NCBI GenBank assembly: GCA_911728435.2
Contig: OU452203.1
Span: 15,645,651 to 15,709,650, forward strand
Direction of reading: 5' to 3'
Length of the DNA stretch: 64,000 bases
Origin: Apoderus coryli
Lineage: Eukaryota; Arthropoda; Insecta; Coleoptera; Attelabidae
The notes under the pieces were generated by a model that saw nothing but the letters and a program-made list of their open reading frames with translations, searched no databases and was not told where the DNA came from. This document shows positions 39,601 through 64,000 of this stretch, piece after piece (position 1 is the first letter of the stretch; every line of letters starts with the position of its first letter). The position numbers and the translations under genes were made by a program.

Positions 39601-42169
39601 AGCATGGAGCATGAATGAATATTTACGTTTACATAGAGCATGAAGTTGTGAGTATTACATCAGGTACTGGTTGTGATTTTTGGAAATAACCTGCACCTGA
39701 GTAACACTTGCATTTTGATGTTCAACAATCATCGCATCCAGGAAGTTTGTATTGTATTGTATTTTCATTTTATTTATTGTTTTTCTTTTTTTGCAGCATT
39801 GATTAATTTCGTTTTACGCAGTACGCAATAATTCTAAGAAATTATTTTTATTTATTGATATATAGATTAAAAAATGTATATCATATTACGAGAAATTGGG
39901 TATAGTTCGTTTCATTAATAATAGGTAGGTACCCAGCTGTTTAATGTTGATAACACATCTTTAGATCCTAATTTACCGCTCCCATAATGACATATTCTTC
40001 CCAGTATCTTTCGATCCACAGATACGATTAGCCAGTTCAGCTATTTTTCTGAGATCTATTTGGCATTCAATTTGGGTGTATACGTAATATATCATTATTA
40101 ATATTACTGATTTGGGAAATATCTCATAATGAAAAAATCTTTTCAGGAAGTAATAATTTCAGGTTGAAATTAACGTCCAAAAAAATTTCCAGTGCTGCTA
40201 CAACGTGAGATCGTCTTGAATTCATTGATTTTTTATAGCTTGACACACTTTATATCAGAAATGTGTGCCATATTTATTCACCAAACCGAAAAATAATTAC
40301 GGAATGCGTTTTCTTAACGTTTTCATTTGTGCTTAGTAGTTTCATGATAGTCAATTTCTCCTGGCCAACGGGCAATATATTCTGAACCATGTGTCTTTTA
40401 ATTTGTTTCTTTTATGTGTCTTAAAGAACTGGCTCATTGCTTCCATAAAAGTCTAGTTTGAAATACCAAGCGATGGATAAGATAAATATAATAAATTGGT
40501 AGTATTCATCAAAACTCTCAATTTAAAAGTCTTCATGTCTTTGCAGTGTTTAGTGGTAACGGTGTGTTAAATAACCAAGTTTAAATTATCATTGAATAAT
40601 AAACAATTCTTGTCTTAATTGTTTTATTACGATTTGATTTTTTAAATTGAACCTTTATTAATGAAACCCACTATATCATACAATTTCTATTTAACTGATG
40701 CACGTTTTGAATGCGTGCTTTTAAAGTAAGTAGACAATATTATGCTGTTGTAGATTTACCACAGACATAATAAGTGTATATTATTGTTTATTGATATGAA
40801 CATATTTCTATTAGGTACTGAGTTTAGTTTAGAACATTTAATGTGCATTAAAAATTCGGTTATTCACATCTATTGCCAAACAAATACTAAAGTCGCAAAA
40901 GAATTTCATTGTTTTATTGCACACATAATATACGTATTTGACTTTGATAGGAAAATAATTTTACATAACTCTGATCCATCCCCTATCAGCATGATAGGCC
41001 ATAAAAAGCCCGGTTTACCATCTGAGGTTGTGCGAAACCATCAAGGAAATATCCGGCCCTTCGTAAATTCTGTAGCCTGCTTGCTCCACAGCTTCCCTCC
41101 AATGCATATGCATTTAAATTGATGTACCTTCCTAAAAAGCCTCAAATGGAATTCGAGACAGGAACCGATAAGTTTTGTTAACAAGCCCTGTTTCCAACGC
41201 AAATTTATCTGACTGATTCAAAAAGCTATTAGTTTCAGCACCTTGAATTGAATTCTCACCGAAAACGATAAATTTTGTCAGTTATCTTGATTCTAGTGGC
41301 TCTGGCAGATCGCTGAGCTCGATCAAAGGTAAAGCCAGTGTCTGTTACTTTATTGTATGCTAGGCCGAGTGCTTTTTGCACGCATGCATATATATCGTAT
41401 ACGTACTAACCCTAACCCAACCCAACCCTAACCCAACCCTAACCCAACCCAACCCTAACCCAAAAGCCTGCCTAACTATCACGGCATATAATATGTAGAC
41501 ATCTAAAGCAACCAACAGAATGCAGGAAAACCACTAGATCTTGCTCTCATTCTTCCCAATAATTTTTATATTTTTTGCATCAAGAGTACCAAATAAATAT
41601 TTATGAATATGATTGTGTTCACAGCTGTTCAACATCAAGACAAGCTGTCAAAAACGGAAGCAATACTTAACGAAGTCACAAGTAACACAGAGGGCAAAGT
41701 AGATAAATCTCTCATAAAAAATCTTATAATAGGATTTGTAACATCAAACAACAGCAGCAACTTAAACAAGGACCAATTACAAATCCTAAAAATTATCGGT
41801 ACTGTGCTGGATTTCAACCAACAAGATCATGATAAAATCAAAACAACCTCATCAACGGCATCATGGTTAAGTTCGCTACTCTATCCTCAAGGTGGTGCTT
41901 CCAAAAATATGTCACAAGAGTCATTGTCGCAAGCGTTTGTCAAATTTTTAGAGAACGAATCGAAACCACGTGTTATACCGAGTTTATTGAGTTCGGAAGG
42001 AACAAACAGTGGAAGGGTGCAAGCAATGAGTGAAAGTAGTAGAAGTAATACACCTCGGCAATCGCCAGCAATCGTTTTAAGTGAAATTGTCTTGCCGACG
42101 TTTGCCGATTTCGGGCAAAATAGAAATTCTAGTTCCATACTGAAAGATGTTTTGAAAGATAATACATAG
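3241..42169 (+). CDS. TRIP11: TRIP11/GMAP-210 (Gmap) Golgi tethering golgin, six exons
   Basis: Exons: 3241-3331, 3439-3503, 3654-3698, 34993-38026, 38277-38480 and 41625-42169. All use GT-AG sites and the frame is continuous, giving about 1327 residues (human about 1980). The N-terminus MAWLNLNESLNNIKGQISNF is the amphipathic lipid-packing-sensor (ALPS) helix typical of GMAP-210, which senses curved membranes. Residues from about 70 onward are nearly unbroken coiled coil. Exon 5 matches the GRAB (GRIP-related Arf-binding) region, with the family signature AAARLSEQL. Exon 6 carries the following KVDKSLIKNLIIGF segment, which is conserved in the family. Known role: tethering vesicles at the cis-Golgi and supporting Golgi architecture and ciliary trafficking. 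The start was chosen because it opens directly into the ALPS helix; the reading frame extends further upstream (to 3040) but without family resemblance. Small extra exons in the 31-kb intron cannot be excluded, though exons 3 and 4 join in phase 0. Confidence 0.9.
4553..5198 (+). repeat. tRNA-containing repeat, copy 1
   Basis: About 650 bp matches, in inverted orientation, the sequence at 34053-34645. One shared end is TTTTGAGATAAAGACG and the other is CTGTTTCGTTACGCA. Between them lie an approximately 390-bp left body, a tRNA-like module, an A/T-rich tail with repeated TTTGAATAAAGTAGTT and (AAT)n. A second internal duplication of the tail is seen at about 5030-5150. Confidence 0.8.
4943..5010 (+). 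other. tRNA-like Pol III module (copy 1)
   Basis: A perfect five-pair T stem (CTGGG/CCCAG, 4986-5002) closes a seven-base TTCGCAT loop, matching a B box. Upstream, a C-TTCACAT-G loop gives a CAC (Val-like) anticodon arm with one mismatch. The D arm and acceptor stem do not fold well. An 11-T run follows directly, as for a Pol III terminator. It is best read as a tRNA-derived part of the repeat, not a working tRNA gene. Confidence 0.6.
5200..5625 (+). other. GC-richer segment next to tRNA-containing copy 1
   Basis: This block is richer in GC than its surroundings and ends with CCGACACAGCCGATTTTTTT. The end of the 34-kb copy has the related AAAAAAAATCGGTTGTGTCG (33989-34005) but lacks the interior, so this may be the internal part of a longer element lost from the other copy. 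Its short ORF has no recognisable product. Confidence 0.4.
6400..6900 (-). pseudogene. Mariner-like transposase 3' fragments, tandemly duplicated
   Basis: Minus-strand translation near 6430-6540 gives SVEAVKEKAARVMKEF followed by YCLEERKIIATSRRDTL, resembling the C-terminus of mariner-type transposases. A second diverged version of the same end (SSKIKCYFIATSRRRTLVRYSKLMN) lies at 6678-6760. Both are broken and neither has a catalytic domain. Confidence 0.55.
7380..7800 (-). pseudogene. Non-LTR (RTE-like) reverse transcriptase C-terminal fragment
   Basis: The minus strand reads, across frameshifts, FGRLRSRVFDNHNIDVRTKL and then YHQRCLRRILGIKWQDRRTN and EIGHVIRMPTERLPKRIL. This is the typical post-reverse-transcriptase region of insect elements often annotated as craniofacial development protein 2-like. 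Stops and frameshifts make it a relic. Confidence 0.72.
7795..7905 (+). repeat. Short interspersed repeat, copy shared with 25325-25410
   Basis: The blocks GAGTGGGAGAAGACGA, CAAGAACCTTTCCGGC and ATGGAGAG recur in the same order and orientation at 25325-25410. It is probably a short tail of a non-LTR or SINE family; no coding is retained. Confidence 0.55.
8973..9239 (-). pseudogene. Coding-like fragment of unknown origin
   Basis: The minus-strand reading frame has a protein-like composition, with an amphipathic stretch ending in NEYQIKFDPFKDIEFKVARE. A possible acceptor (TTAACGCAG) precedes it. I cannot assign a family. It could be an exon of a decayed gene or part of a retroelement. There is no partner exon I can support. 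Confidence 0.25.
9370..9722 (+). pseudogene. Ty1/copia RNase H fragment
   Basis: Two overlapping plus frames, joined by a frameshift near 9480, read EAEYISAAAAQDLINL, then VAINIDNLSVISLIK, KRRKHIDIRYHFIKDLY and YTKPLGQEKFLKFRSKL. These are the RNase H motifs of copia polyproteins (TEAEY, the DN motif, SKHIDIRYHFIR, TKPL), ending at a stop near 9722. No LTRs or upstream domains were found. Confidence 0.8.
11126..11491 (-). pseudogene. Non-LTR (RTE-like) reverse transcriptase palm fragment
   Basis: The minus ORF reads VADTEEGLLYILNAFNRAY, then GLELNIKKTQILYQPAP and IEIFSYLGSI. This is the region just after the catalytic YADD box of RTE-type reverse transcriptases; here that box is degraded (FFVADT). 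It probably belongs to the same family as the 7380-7800 relic. Confidence 0.78.
12210..12371 (-). CDS. Possible downstream exon of the THAP-like gene
   Basis: Minus-strand reading between an acceptor ending at 12372 (CTTAATTAG) and a strong GTAAGAC donor after 12210 gives ILHEIAENKSSTNHVLSQNT, then MEVVYMDTENICEVTVSC. The composition is protein-like, but there is no known domain, and its phase does not join cleanly to the THAP fragment. It could be an exon of a nested gene or part of a relic. Confidence 0.3.
12522..12685 (-). pseudogene. THAP-domain C-terminal half, probably broken
   Basis: The minus strand reads HDGNIICSKHFAADDI and then ITLVPDAVPKLL. This fits the second half of the THAP zinc finger (C-x2-H pair, then the AVP box). 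A plausible acceptor (CTCATTTTTAG) ends at 12686. A run of nine A's just inside puts a TGA in frame with the domain; one base fewer would keep it open. That suggests a frameshifted relic, or a sequence error at the homopolymer. The reading ends at a TAA at 12522-12524. I found no first half (C-x4-C) upstream. Confidence 0.5.
12760..20900. other. Intronic stretch without recognised genes
   Basis: I see no convincing exon, RNA gene or intact element. An ATTGATTTTAATCA motif near 14540-14570 is related to the 29648-30155 MITE. A GC-richer block at 15180-15490 ends in a GTGAGT donor-like site and might be a non-coding exon. A GC-richer block at 20380-20760 looks repeat-like. Short ORFs in between have no family resemblance. 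Confidence 0.4.
20930..21510. mobile_element. MITE with long terminal inverted repeats (TACAGGGTGG type)
   Basis: The left end TACAGGGTGGTCCAGTTTC and the right end (reverse complement TACCGGGTGGTACAGTTTC) begin arms that both continue AAAGCGGAAACTTTAGAGGC. The similarity, including GGGTGTCAAAATT and ATATTATCAGT-like blocks, reaches about 140 bp inward. The element is about 580 bp and non-coding. I see no clear target duplication. Confidence 0.82.
21810..21872 (-). repeat. Short repeat shared with 63390-63450
   Basis: The segment holding CTAGACACGCCCGAAATCCCT and the following GGCGGGAGGCTT recurs in inverted, diverged form at 63390-63450 (CCTCCCGCCAGGGAATTTAA, then CTCTAGTGTTGGCAATGGG). The family is unknown. 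Confidence 0.55.
22008..22013 (-). terminator. GUK1: Putative polyadenylation signal of GUK1
   Basis: AATAAA on the minus strand lies about 110 bp past the GUK1 stop codon. This spacing is typical, but no transcript evidence is available here. Confidence 0.4.
22121..23282 (-). CDS. GUK1: Guanylate kinase (GMP kinase), two coding exons
   Basis: Coding exons on the minus strand are 22971-23271 (ATG at 23271) and 22121-22440 (TAA at 22121-22123). The GT donor is at 22969-22970 and the TTTGCAG acceptor lies at 22441-22447; the junction creates EILSKDKVVIMDIDVQG, which fits the family without gaps. The 206-residue product (human 197) catalyses ATP + GMP to ADP + GDP in the cytosol. Visible motifs: P-loop GPSGSGKS (17-24), GMP-binding SHTTRLPRPGE (43-53), YYF at 59-61, IEHA with Glu78, YGTS (87-90), the DIDVQG strand (107-112) and PPSLDELRKRL. 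A good acceptor just before 23282 indicates an upstream non-coding, or alternative N-terminal, exon not located here. The gene lies inside TRIP11 intron 3 in the opposite direction. Confidence 0.95.
23290..26240. other. Intronic stretch upstream of GUK1
   Basis: This region should include the GUK1 promoter and probably a 5' UTR exon, but I cannot place them. The short repeat related to 7795-7905 lies at about 25325-25410. Simple TTTA repeats occur at 24776-24792. Nothing else is recognisable. Confidence 0.4.
26250..26960 (+). pseudogene. CR1/jockey-like reverse transcriptase relic
   Basis: Plus-strand reading with frame changes gives KSMGHDGINLDMLMLCCPKV, YNDLRPISILPTISKLFKKI, a broken QIDSGK-type segment, an SKAFDTINHQ-like remnant, VVPQGSVLG-like bases near 26735-26770, and QLHYYVDDTQLYEYHS (the YADD-type catalytic box with V for A). 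The order matches the palm domain of non-LTR retrotransposons, with stops and a deletion in the middle. It is inactive. Confidence 0.8.
27970..28056 (-). repeat. Hammerhead-bearing repeat, copy F
   Basis: On the minus strand a hammerhead-like core (28012-28056) is followed 15-30 bp later by ACTTTTGTGGAGATAATTG, the same downstream box that follows the other copies. The wider repeat boundaries are unclear. Confidence 0.6.
28012..28056 (-). ncRNA. Hammerhead-like motif F
   Basis: Minus-strand order: TACGA (stem I), CTGATGA, a weakly paired stem II region, GAAA, a short segment with an ATC cleavage-type triplet, then TCGTA, which pairs perfectly with TACGA. Stem II is poorly formed (GGA/TTC only), so activity is doubtful. 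Confidence 0.5.
29648..30155. mobile_element. hAT-type MITE with perfect 8-bp target duplication
   Basis: The ends are CAGGATTGGAC on the left and GCCCACCCCTG on the right (reverse complement CAGGGGTGGGC). The interior is rich in ATTTAAATCA and AATCAATTGATTT motifs. The eight bases ATTCTATC flank both ends exactly (29640-29647 and 30156-30163). Length and 8-bp duplication fit a non-autonomous hAT element. No coding capacity. Confidence 0.9.
31790..32420 (+). pseudogene. Non-LTR retrotransposon RNase H and 3' end relic (jockey/R1-like)
   Basis: Plus-strand frames give YFWFTDGSKKL (start of RNase H), LTLVWIPGHSYQIH (the WVPGH motif), then HLNHDLSRLALLENSKCRLG and ETTEHVLCSYPAVDIFAALT, the typical C-terminal CCHC-like tail of these elements. 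Frameshifts and stops break it. The last 80 bp recur, inverted, at 43840-43930. Confidence 0.75.
32610..32652 (-). ncRNA. Hammerhead-like motif D1
   Basis: Minus strand: CCAGG, CTGATGA, stem II GGAG/CTCC with a CTAGGA loop, GAAAC, ATGTC with a GTC cleavage-type triplet, then CCTTTG. Stem I is short (AGG/CCT). Confidence 0.6.
32876..32920 (+). ncRNA. Hammerhead-like motif D2
   Basis: GAGG (stem I), CTGATGA at 32884-32890, stem II GGAG/CTCC with a CTGGGA loop, GAAAC at 32906-32910, GTC at 32913-32915, then CCTT, which pairs with GAGG including one G-U pair. All core positions are canonical except one extra T before stem II. Confidence 0.65.
34053..34645 (-). repeat. tRNA-containing repeat, copy 2 (inverted)
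   Basis: This is the inverted counterpart of 4553-5198, with the tail (TTGCGTAACGAAACAGAATT) at its left and CGTCTTTATCTCAAAA at its right. It contains an (AT)n run near 34285-34305 and a CA-rich simple repeat at about 34550-34590, both absent or different in copy 1. Confidence 0.8.
34175..34252 (-). other. tRNA-like Pol III module (copy 2)
   Basis: On the minus strand, an A-box-like region with GTTGATAGAGC, an anticodon-like arm around CTTCGTG and a GGGGTTCGAAACCC B-box region are recognisable. The anticodon arm differs from copy 1. No poly-T run follows directly. It is a tRNA-derived part of the repeat. Confidence 0.55.
34993..38026 (+). CDS. TRIP11: TRIP11 exon 4 (main coiled coil)
   Basis: This 3.03-kb exon starts after TTTATTCCAG with IQQNAQNRLDDNWDTWG. 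It is then almost entirely heptad-rich coiled coil (E, K, L, N, Q), ending at LQFVLQQFQR plus one base before a GTGAGT donor. The apparent continuation to 38061 (GELFILGVALK) is intron read-through. The exon is rich in A on the coding strand, as expected for AAA/GAA codons. Confidence 0.92.
38277..42169 (+). CDS. TRIP11: TRIP11 exons 5-6 (GRAB region and C-terminus)
   Basis: Exon 5 (38277-38480) resumes in phase with DKEKDVVKETERIRRQ and contains the GRAB-like block. Exon 6 (41625-42169) starts AVQHQDKLSKTEAILNE, carries the conserved VDKSLIKNLIIGFV segment, then a Ser/Asn-rich tail and a TAG stop at 42167. The 3.1-kb intron between them contains a telomere-like array. Confidence 0.88.
38481..41624 (+). 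other. TRIP11: TRIP11 intron 5
   Basis: The 3.1-kb intron lies between a GTAAAT donor and a TTCACAG acceptor. An ORF at 40784-41122 has a protein-like end (SPISMIGHKKPGLPSE), but I recognise no family. The telomere-like array near its end is described separately. Nothing else is supported. Confidence 0.6.
41406..41464. repeat. Telomere-like CCCTAA/CCCAA array
   Basis: About 59 bp consist only of CCCTAA and CCCAA units in irregular order. On the other strand this is TTAGGG mixed with TTGGG, not the usual insect TTAGG. It sits inside TRIP11 intron 5. Confidence 0.8.
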
Positions 42170-42354
42170 ATTTTTAAAATGTACCTACCTACATGTGAAT
42201 ATTATGAAGTTTTATTAAATGTTTATAAACGTTGTCCAGATAATGGTATTTAATATAAATACATACAACAAAATTTTTGGCTGTTTGTAATGAATAGTTT
42301 AAAACAATTATCTGATGTGTTGTAATCACATTTTTAATAGAAGATCAGAAAGAC

Positions 42355-42360
42355 AATAAA
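42355..42360 (+). terminator. TRIP11: Putative polyadenylation signal of TRIP11
   Basis: AATAAA lies 186 bp past the TRIP11 stop. A second candidate is in the AT-rich stretch near 42708. Which one is used cannot be told from sequence. Confidence 0.35.
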
Positions 42361-42365
42361 AGCTG

Positions 42366-42494
42366 GACAAGGTGTCCACAATAATTGCTTGTAATGAATA
42401 GAAAAAAAATCGAACTGCCTTTATATCTCAGAAAACTGTTACATAATGTTAAAGCTGCAATTCAGTGCCCCACGATATTTGTAGACACCTTGTA
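42366..42494. mobile_element. Very short MITE or hairpin element
   Basis: The ends GACAAGGTGTCCACAA and TTGTAGACACCTTGTAC are inverted repeats around about 95 bp. It is likely a small terminal-inverted-repeat element just past the TRIP11 3' end. Confidence 0.55.
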
Positions 42495-43556
42495 CATAAA
42501 TCACTTTTATGGTAACTATATTAGTAACTCTTCTTTATAAGCAAAATACTGCCATTTATTTGGATAACAGATATCATTAAGCTGTATATTAATTTGTATA
42601 AATATAAATGTTTTTGGTGCAACATATTTAAGTTATACAATACTTACATGTTTCTAAATAATGTAAATTTTTATAATATATAATATTTCCTTTTAATACT
42701 TATAAAATAAATAATTATTTCAAAATATAAATTTTGTTTTATTCCCATAGTTATTTACTTTTAGTGGAATACTGTAAATCAACATTTGCTGAAATTCGAT
42801 GATCGTGCAGGGTATCACGAAATCCAAACGAGATGGAAAAGAAGTGGTCAGGATATCATGTCCTATTTTTGCATAAAACTAACGATGAGCGATAAAGTTG
42901 TTTTTTAGTTTTCGAAAATCATCGAAATTTACTCTATCAACTTTCTTATTAATTATATCTATCAACTTCCTTATAACAAATATCAAAAAAATGTTAATTG
43001 AACTTTTTTTAGACATTGCAAAATGGAATCTTCAGTATATTCCATTAATTAAGTCTCTCACCCAATCTAACATATATATGCATCACAAGTCTCAAGTCAA
43101 GTTTCGAAAAAACACGTTGCTAAGTAATATTTTAACAAGAAGCATGAGTGCTGAAGACGAAGATTTTTGCACCTGTACGAGTGGTTGTGATTGGTGGAAA
43201 TTAAGGCGAGGGAAATAGTTATCAAAAATTGTACCTTCCATTTTCTCGAATGGTAAGTTGACATCGTTTTTCTTAGAGAGCTAACAATACAATTTTATTG
43301 CCTCGTAAAAAATCATTATTTTTTTTTTGATTTCTTACTGTTCCCATGGTATCGAAACAGTAAGAAAAGTTACTTGATTTTAAAATATAATTTATGTGAA
43401 TTATTCTATTTCCGTTTATAGCAAATATCGTACTTATTTTGATATTATGTGATGTTGTTCCATTGAGATAATATAAACTTACCACAAATTTTTGATAAAA
43501 CTTTACTAGTCATTTCATTTGGAACTATAAGAAAGGAATCAAAATAGACTAAAATA

Positions 43557-44116
43557 TACTGGGTGTCCCATTTAAAAAACTATAAGTTCATATCATATAT
43601 CCTGGACCAAGTCCCAAAAAAATGTTAAGTACGTCAACACTGTATTCCTATTTGCCGTATCTATTAAATGATCCTTTAGCTTTTTTTGGTATTTGTTAAA
43701 ATAAGTTATTTGAAATTTCGATGATTTTCGAAAATTGTCCTGTATCTGAAAAACTAAACAACTGATAAAAAACTTTATAGCTCAGTATTTACATTGTCTT
43801 ATAAAGACAATGGTAATTAGTATTATCGAAAGATAGGGTAGGTTCAAAATGAGTGGGTCTGCACCGATCCCTCCACTGGGACCACCGAGGGTCTATTATT
43901 GTGGCTCATACCTATTTATAGTCACCCAGCTCAAACTTTTTAATGAAATCGATTATTTTACTGGGTGAGCTTTCTTTCGCTGGTAGAATGGATACTTCAC
44001 CAAATATTGCGAATCTAGTTCTAGCTAAAGCTAGGCAGTACCATTGTCTTTAAAGACAATGGCAATACCAAACAATTGGATACTTAATGACTTCATCGAA
44101 TTTGGGACACCCTGTA
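43557..44116. mobile_element. TIR element (TACTGGGTGTCCCA / TGGGACACCCTGTA)
   Basis: The ends are short inverted repeats of about 15 bp enclosing 560 bp. Inside, 43840-43990 is an inverted copy of the non-LTR 3' end seen at 32340-32420. Two ATTGTCTT-type palindromes (43793-43811 and 44041-44062) also lie inside. It may be a composite of a MITE and an inserted retroelement tail. Confidence 0.55.
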
Positions 44117-45019
44117 CATTGATATTATTTATTTATTACGTTTATTATTAGGTGGAGATTTATCTAATTTTTGTCGGAGGATTTTTACTCAAATTGATTA
44201 TTTTTGTCTGTTTTATCTCAACAATGCTCGTGTTTAGTGGTTCTTTTTTAAAACTATAATATAATACACAGAAAAAAAATAAAGAGAAAACAAAAGAAAT
44301 TATTATTGAACTACTTCAAATATTATATGGGAAATTATTCTTATCAAAGTTGAAAATAAGGGGACCATTTGGCAAAAAACCACCCGGACTTAATTATGTA
44401 TAGTTTAGATGTTATAATGGACTTATACAAAAGCCATTAATTTTTTAGTGGCATTATACAGTTTGTCTTTATAAACAAAAGACAATGGTTTGGGTAAGCG
44501 GTAACTTATTACAATAATAAACAATACTCTGTTACCGCTATTTCTATAATGAAATTATTATAAAAATTGAGTTTCTAGATTTTCAAATTATATTTGCAGC
44601 AATTTATAAAAGGGACTTGTTCCGCCACTGGCATGCCCTTTTGTATATTCAATAATACCAACTTACCGACGTTTCGCCCTCGTTCAAATCCCATTACATA
44701 CCCTGCATTTTCGTTGGCCATAATCTTTATTGTTTGATAATATACACTTTTAATATTATTTAGATTCCGAAAAAAATGCGTCATGCTCAAAAAACACATG
44801 GATTATACGCCATATTTAAAATTTAAAAGGCCAATACCTAGGGAATTTAAAACTATAACTGGTAACATTGATCAGAATTGACAACAGATAGTGTTTTTTT
44901 TCTTTGTTCGGCTGGCTGCACTAGAACTAACCCGCAATATGTCTACGAGCAAGGCATTCGCTGTCAAATTCAAGTAAACATGTTATTTATTTTATTATTA
45001 AAATTGTATTTGAATTAAA

Positions 45020-45025
45020 ATGTAA
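45020..45025 (+). promoter_or_regulatory. MAP4K3: Start-stop upstream ORF (ATGTAA) before MAP4K3
   Basis: An ATG directly followed by TAA lies 20 bases before the MAP4K3 start codon. If the transcript includes it, such a minimal uORF can stall scanning ribosomes and lower translation. Whether it lies in the mRNA depends on the unknown transcription start. Confidence 0.35.
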
Positions 45026-45045
45026 TCAGTTTATTTATATTTATA

Positions 45046-63936
<18,891 letters not shown>

Positions 63937-64000
63937 GTAAGTAATTTAAATAAATCAGAAAATATGGATCGAATGAGCTGATAATAGTCAAAAATAACTT

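Larger units (their letters stand above)
42500..45045. other. Intergenic region TRIP11 to MAP4K3
   Basis: The genes are tandem on the plus strand. This interval holds the TRIP11 3' end, the TIR element at 43557-44116 and, near 44880-45045, the presumed MAP4K3 promoter and 5' UTR. The short ORFs here (for example 42898-43218 and 44575-44799) have no recognisable product. Confidence 0.5.

Noticed and set aside
40784..41122. ORF of 112 codons in TRIP11 intron 5 as a gene
   Set aside because: No recognisable domain, no splice context, and it overlaps AT-rich intron sequence; only its end looks protein-like.

Overview
The window looks like nuclear DNA of an arthropod, most likely an insect. It is AT-rich, has spliced genes with GT-AG introns and one intron of about 31 kb, and carries many decayed transposons (mariner, copia, several non-LTR types, hAT-type MITEs). 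I cannot name the species. The main proteins are animal orthologues that can be followed exon by exon.

Layout. (1) 1-1971, minus: the first three exons of a gene, cut by the left edge, whose last visible exon starts a Myb/SANT-like DNA-binding domain. (2) 3241-42169, plus: a TRIP11/GMAP-210 (Drosophila Gmap) golgin of about 1327 residues in six exons, with an intron of about 31.3 kb between exons 3 and 4. (3) 22121-23282, minus: a guanylate kinase (GUK1) nested inside that intron on the opposite strand. (4) 45046-63936, plus: a MAP4K3/happyhour Ste20-family kinase; 17 exons are visible and the right edge cuts it within its CNH domain. (5) Inside MAP4K3 intron 8, on the opposite strand, an intact 566-residue ORF sits between imperfect terminal inverted repeats, so it appears to be a full DNA transposon.

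The rest of the introns and intergenic DNA is repeats: fragments of mariner, copia, RTE-like, CR1-like and jockey/R1-like elements; two hAT-type MITEs with perfect 8-bp target duplications; TACAGGGTG-ended MITEs; and tRNA-like Pol III modules inside larger repeats. The most interesting repeat is a family of eight dispersed copies that all carry a hammerhead-ribozyme-like core (CTGANGA, stem II, GAAA, NUH site). Stems I and II keep their pairing in several copies although the bases differ, and a shared TGTGGAG box follows downstream. Two pairs of copies form head-to-head foldback elements.

How the genes relate: the Golgi tether, GMP kinase, MAP4K and Myb/SANT genes show no shared pathway. Their proximity looks like ordinary eukaryotic gene order, with one nested gene and one divergent gene pair.
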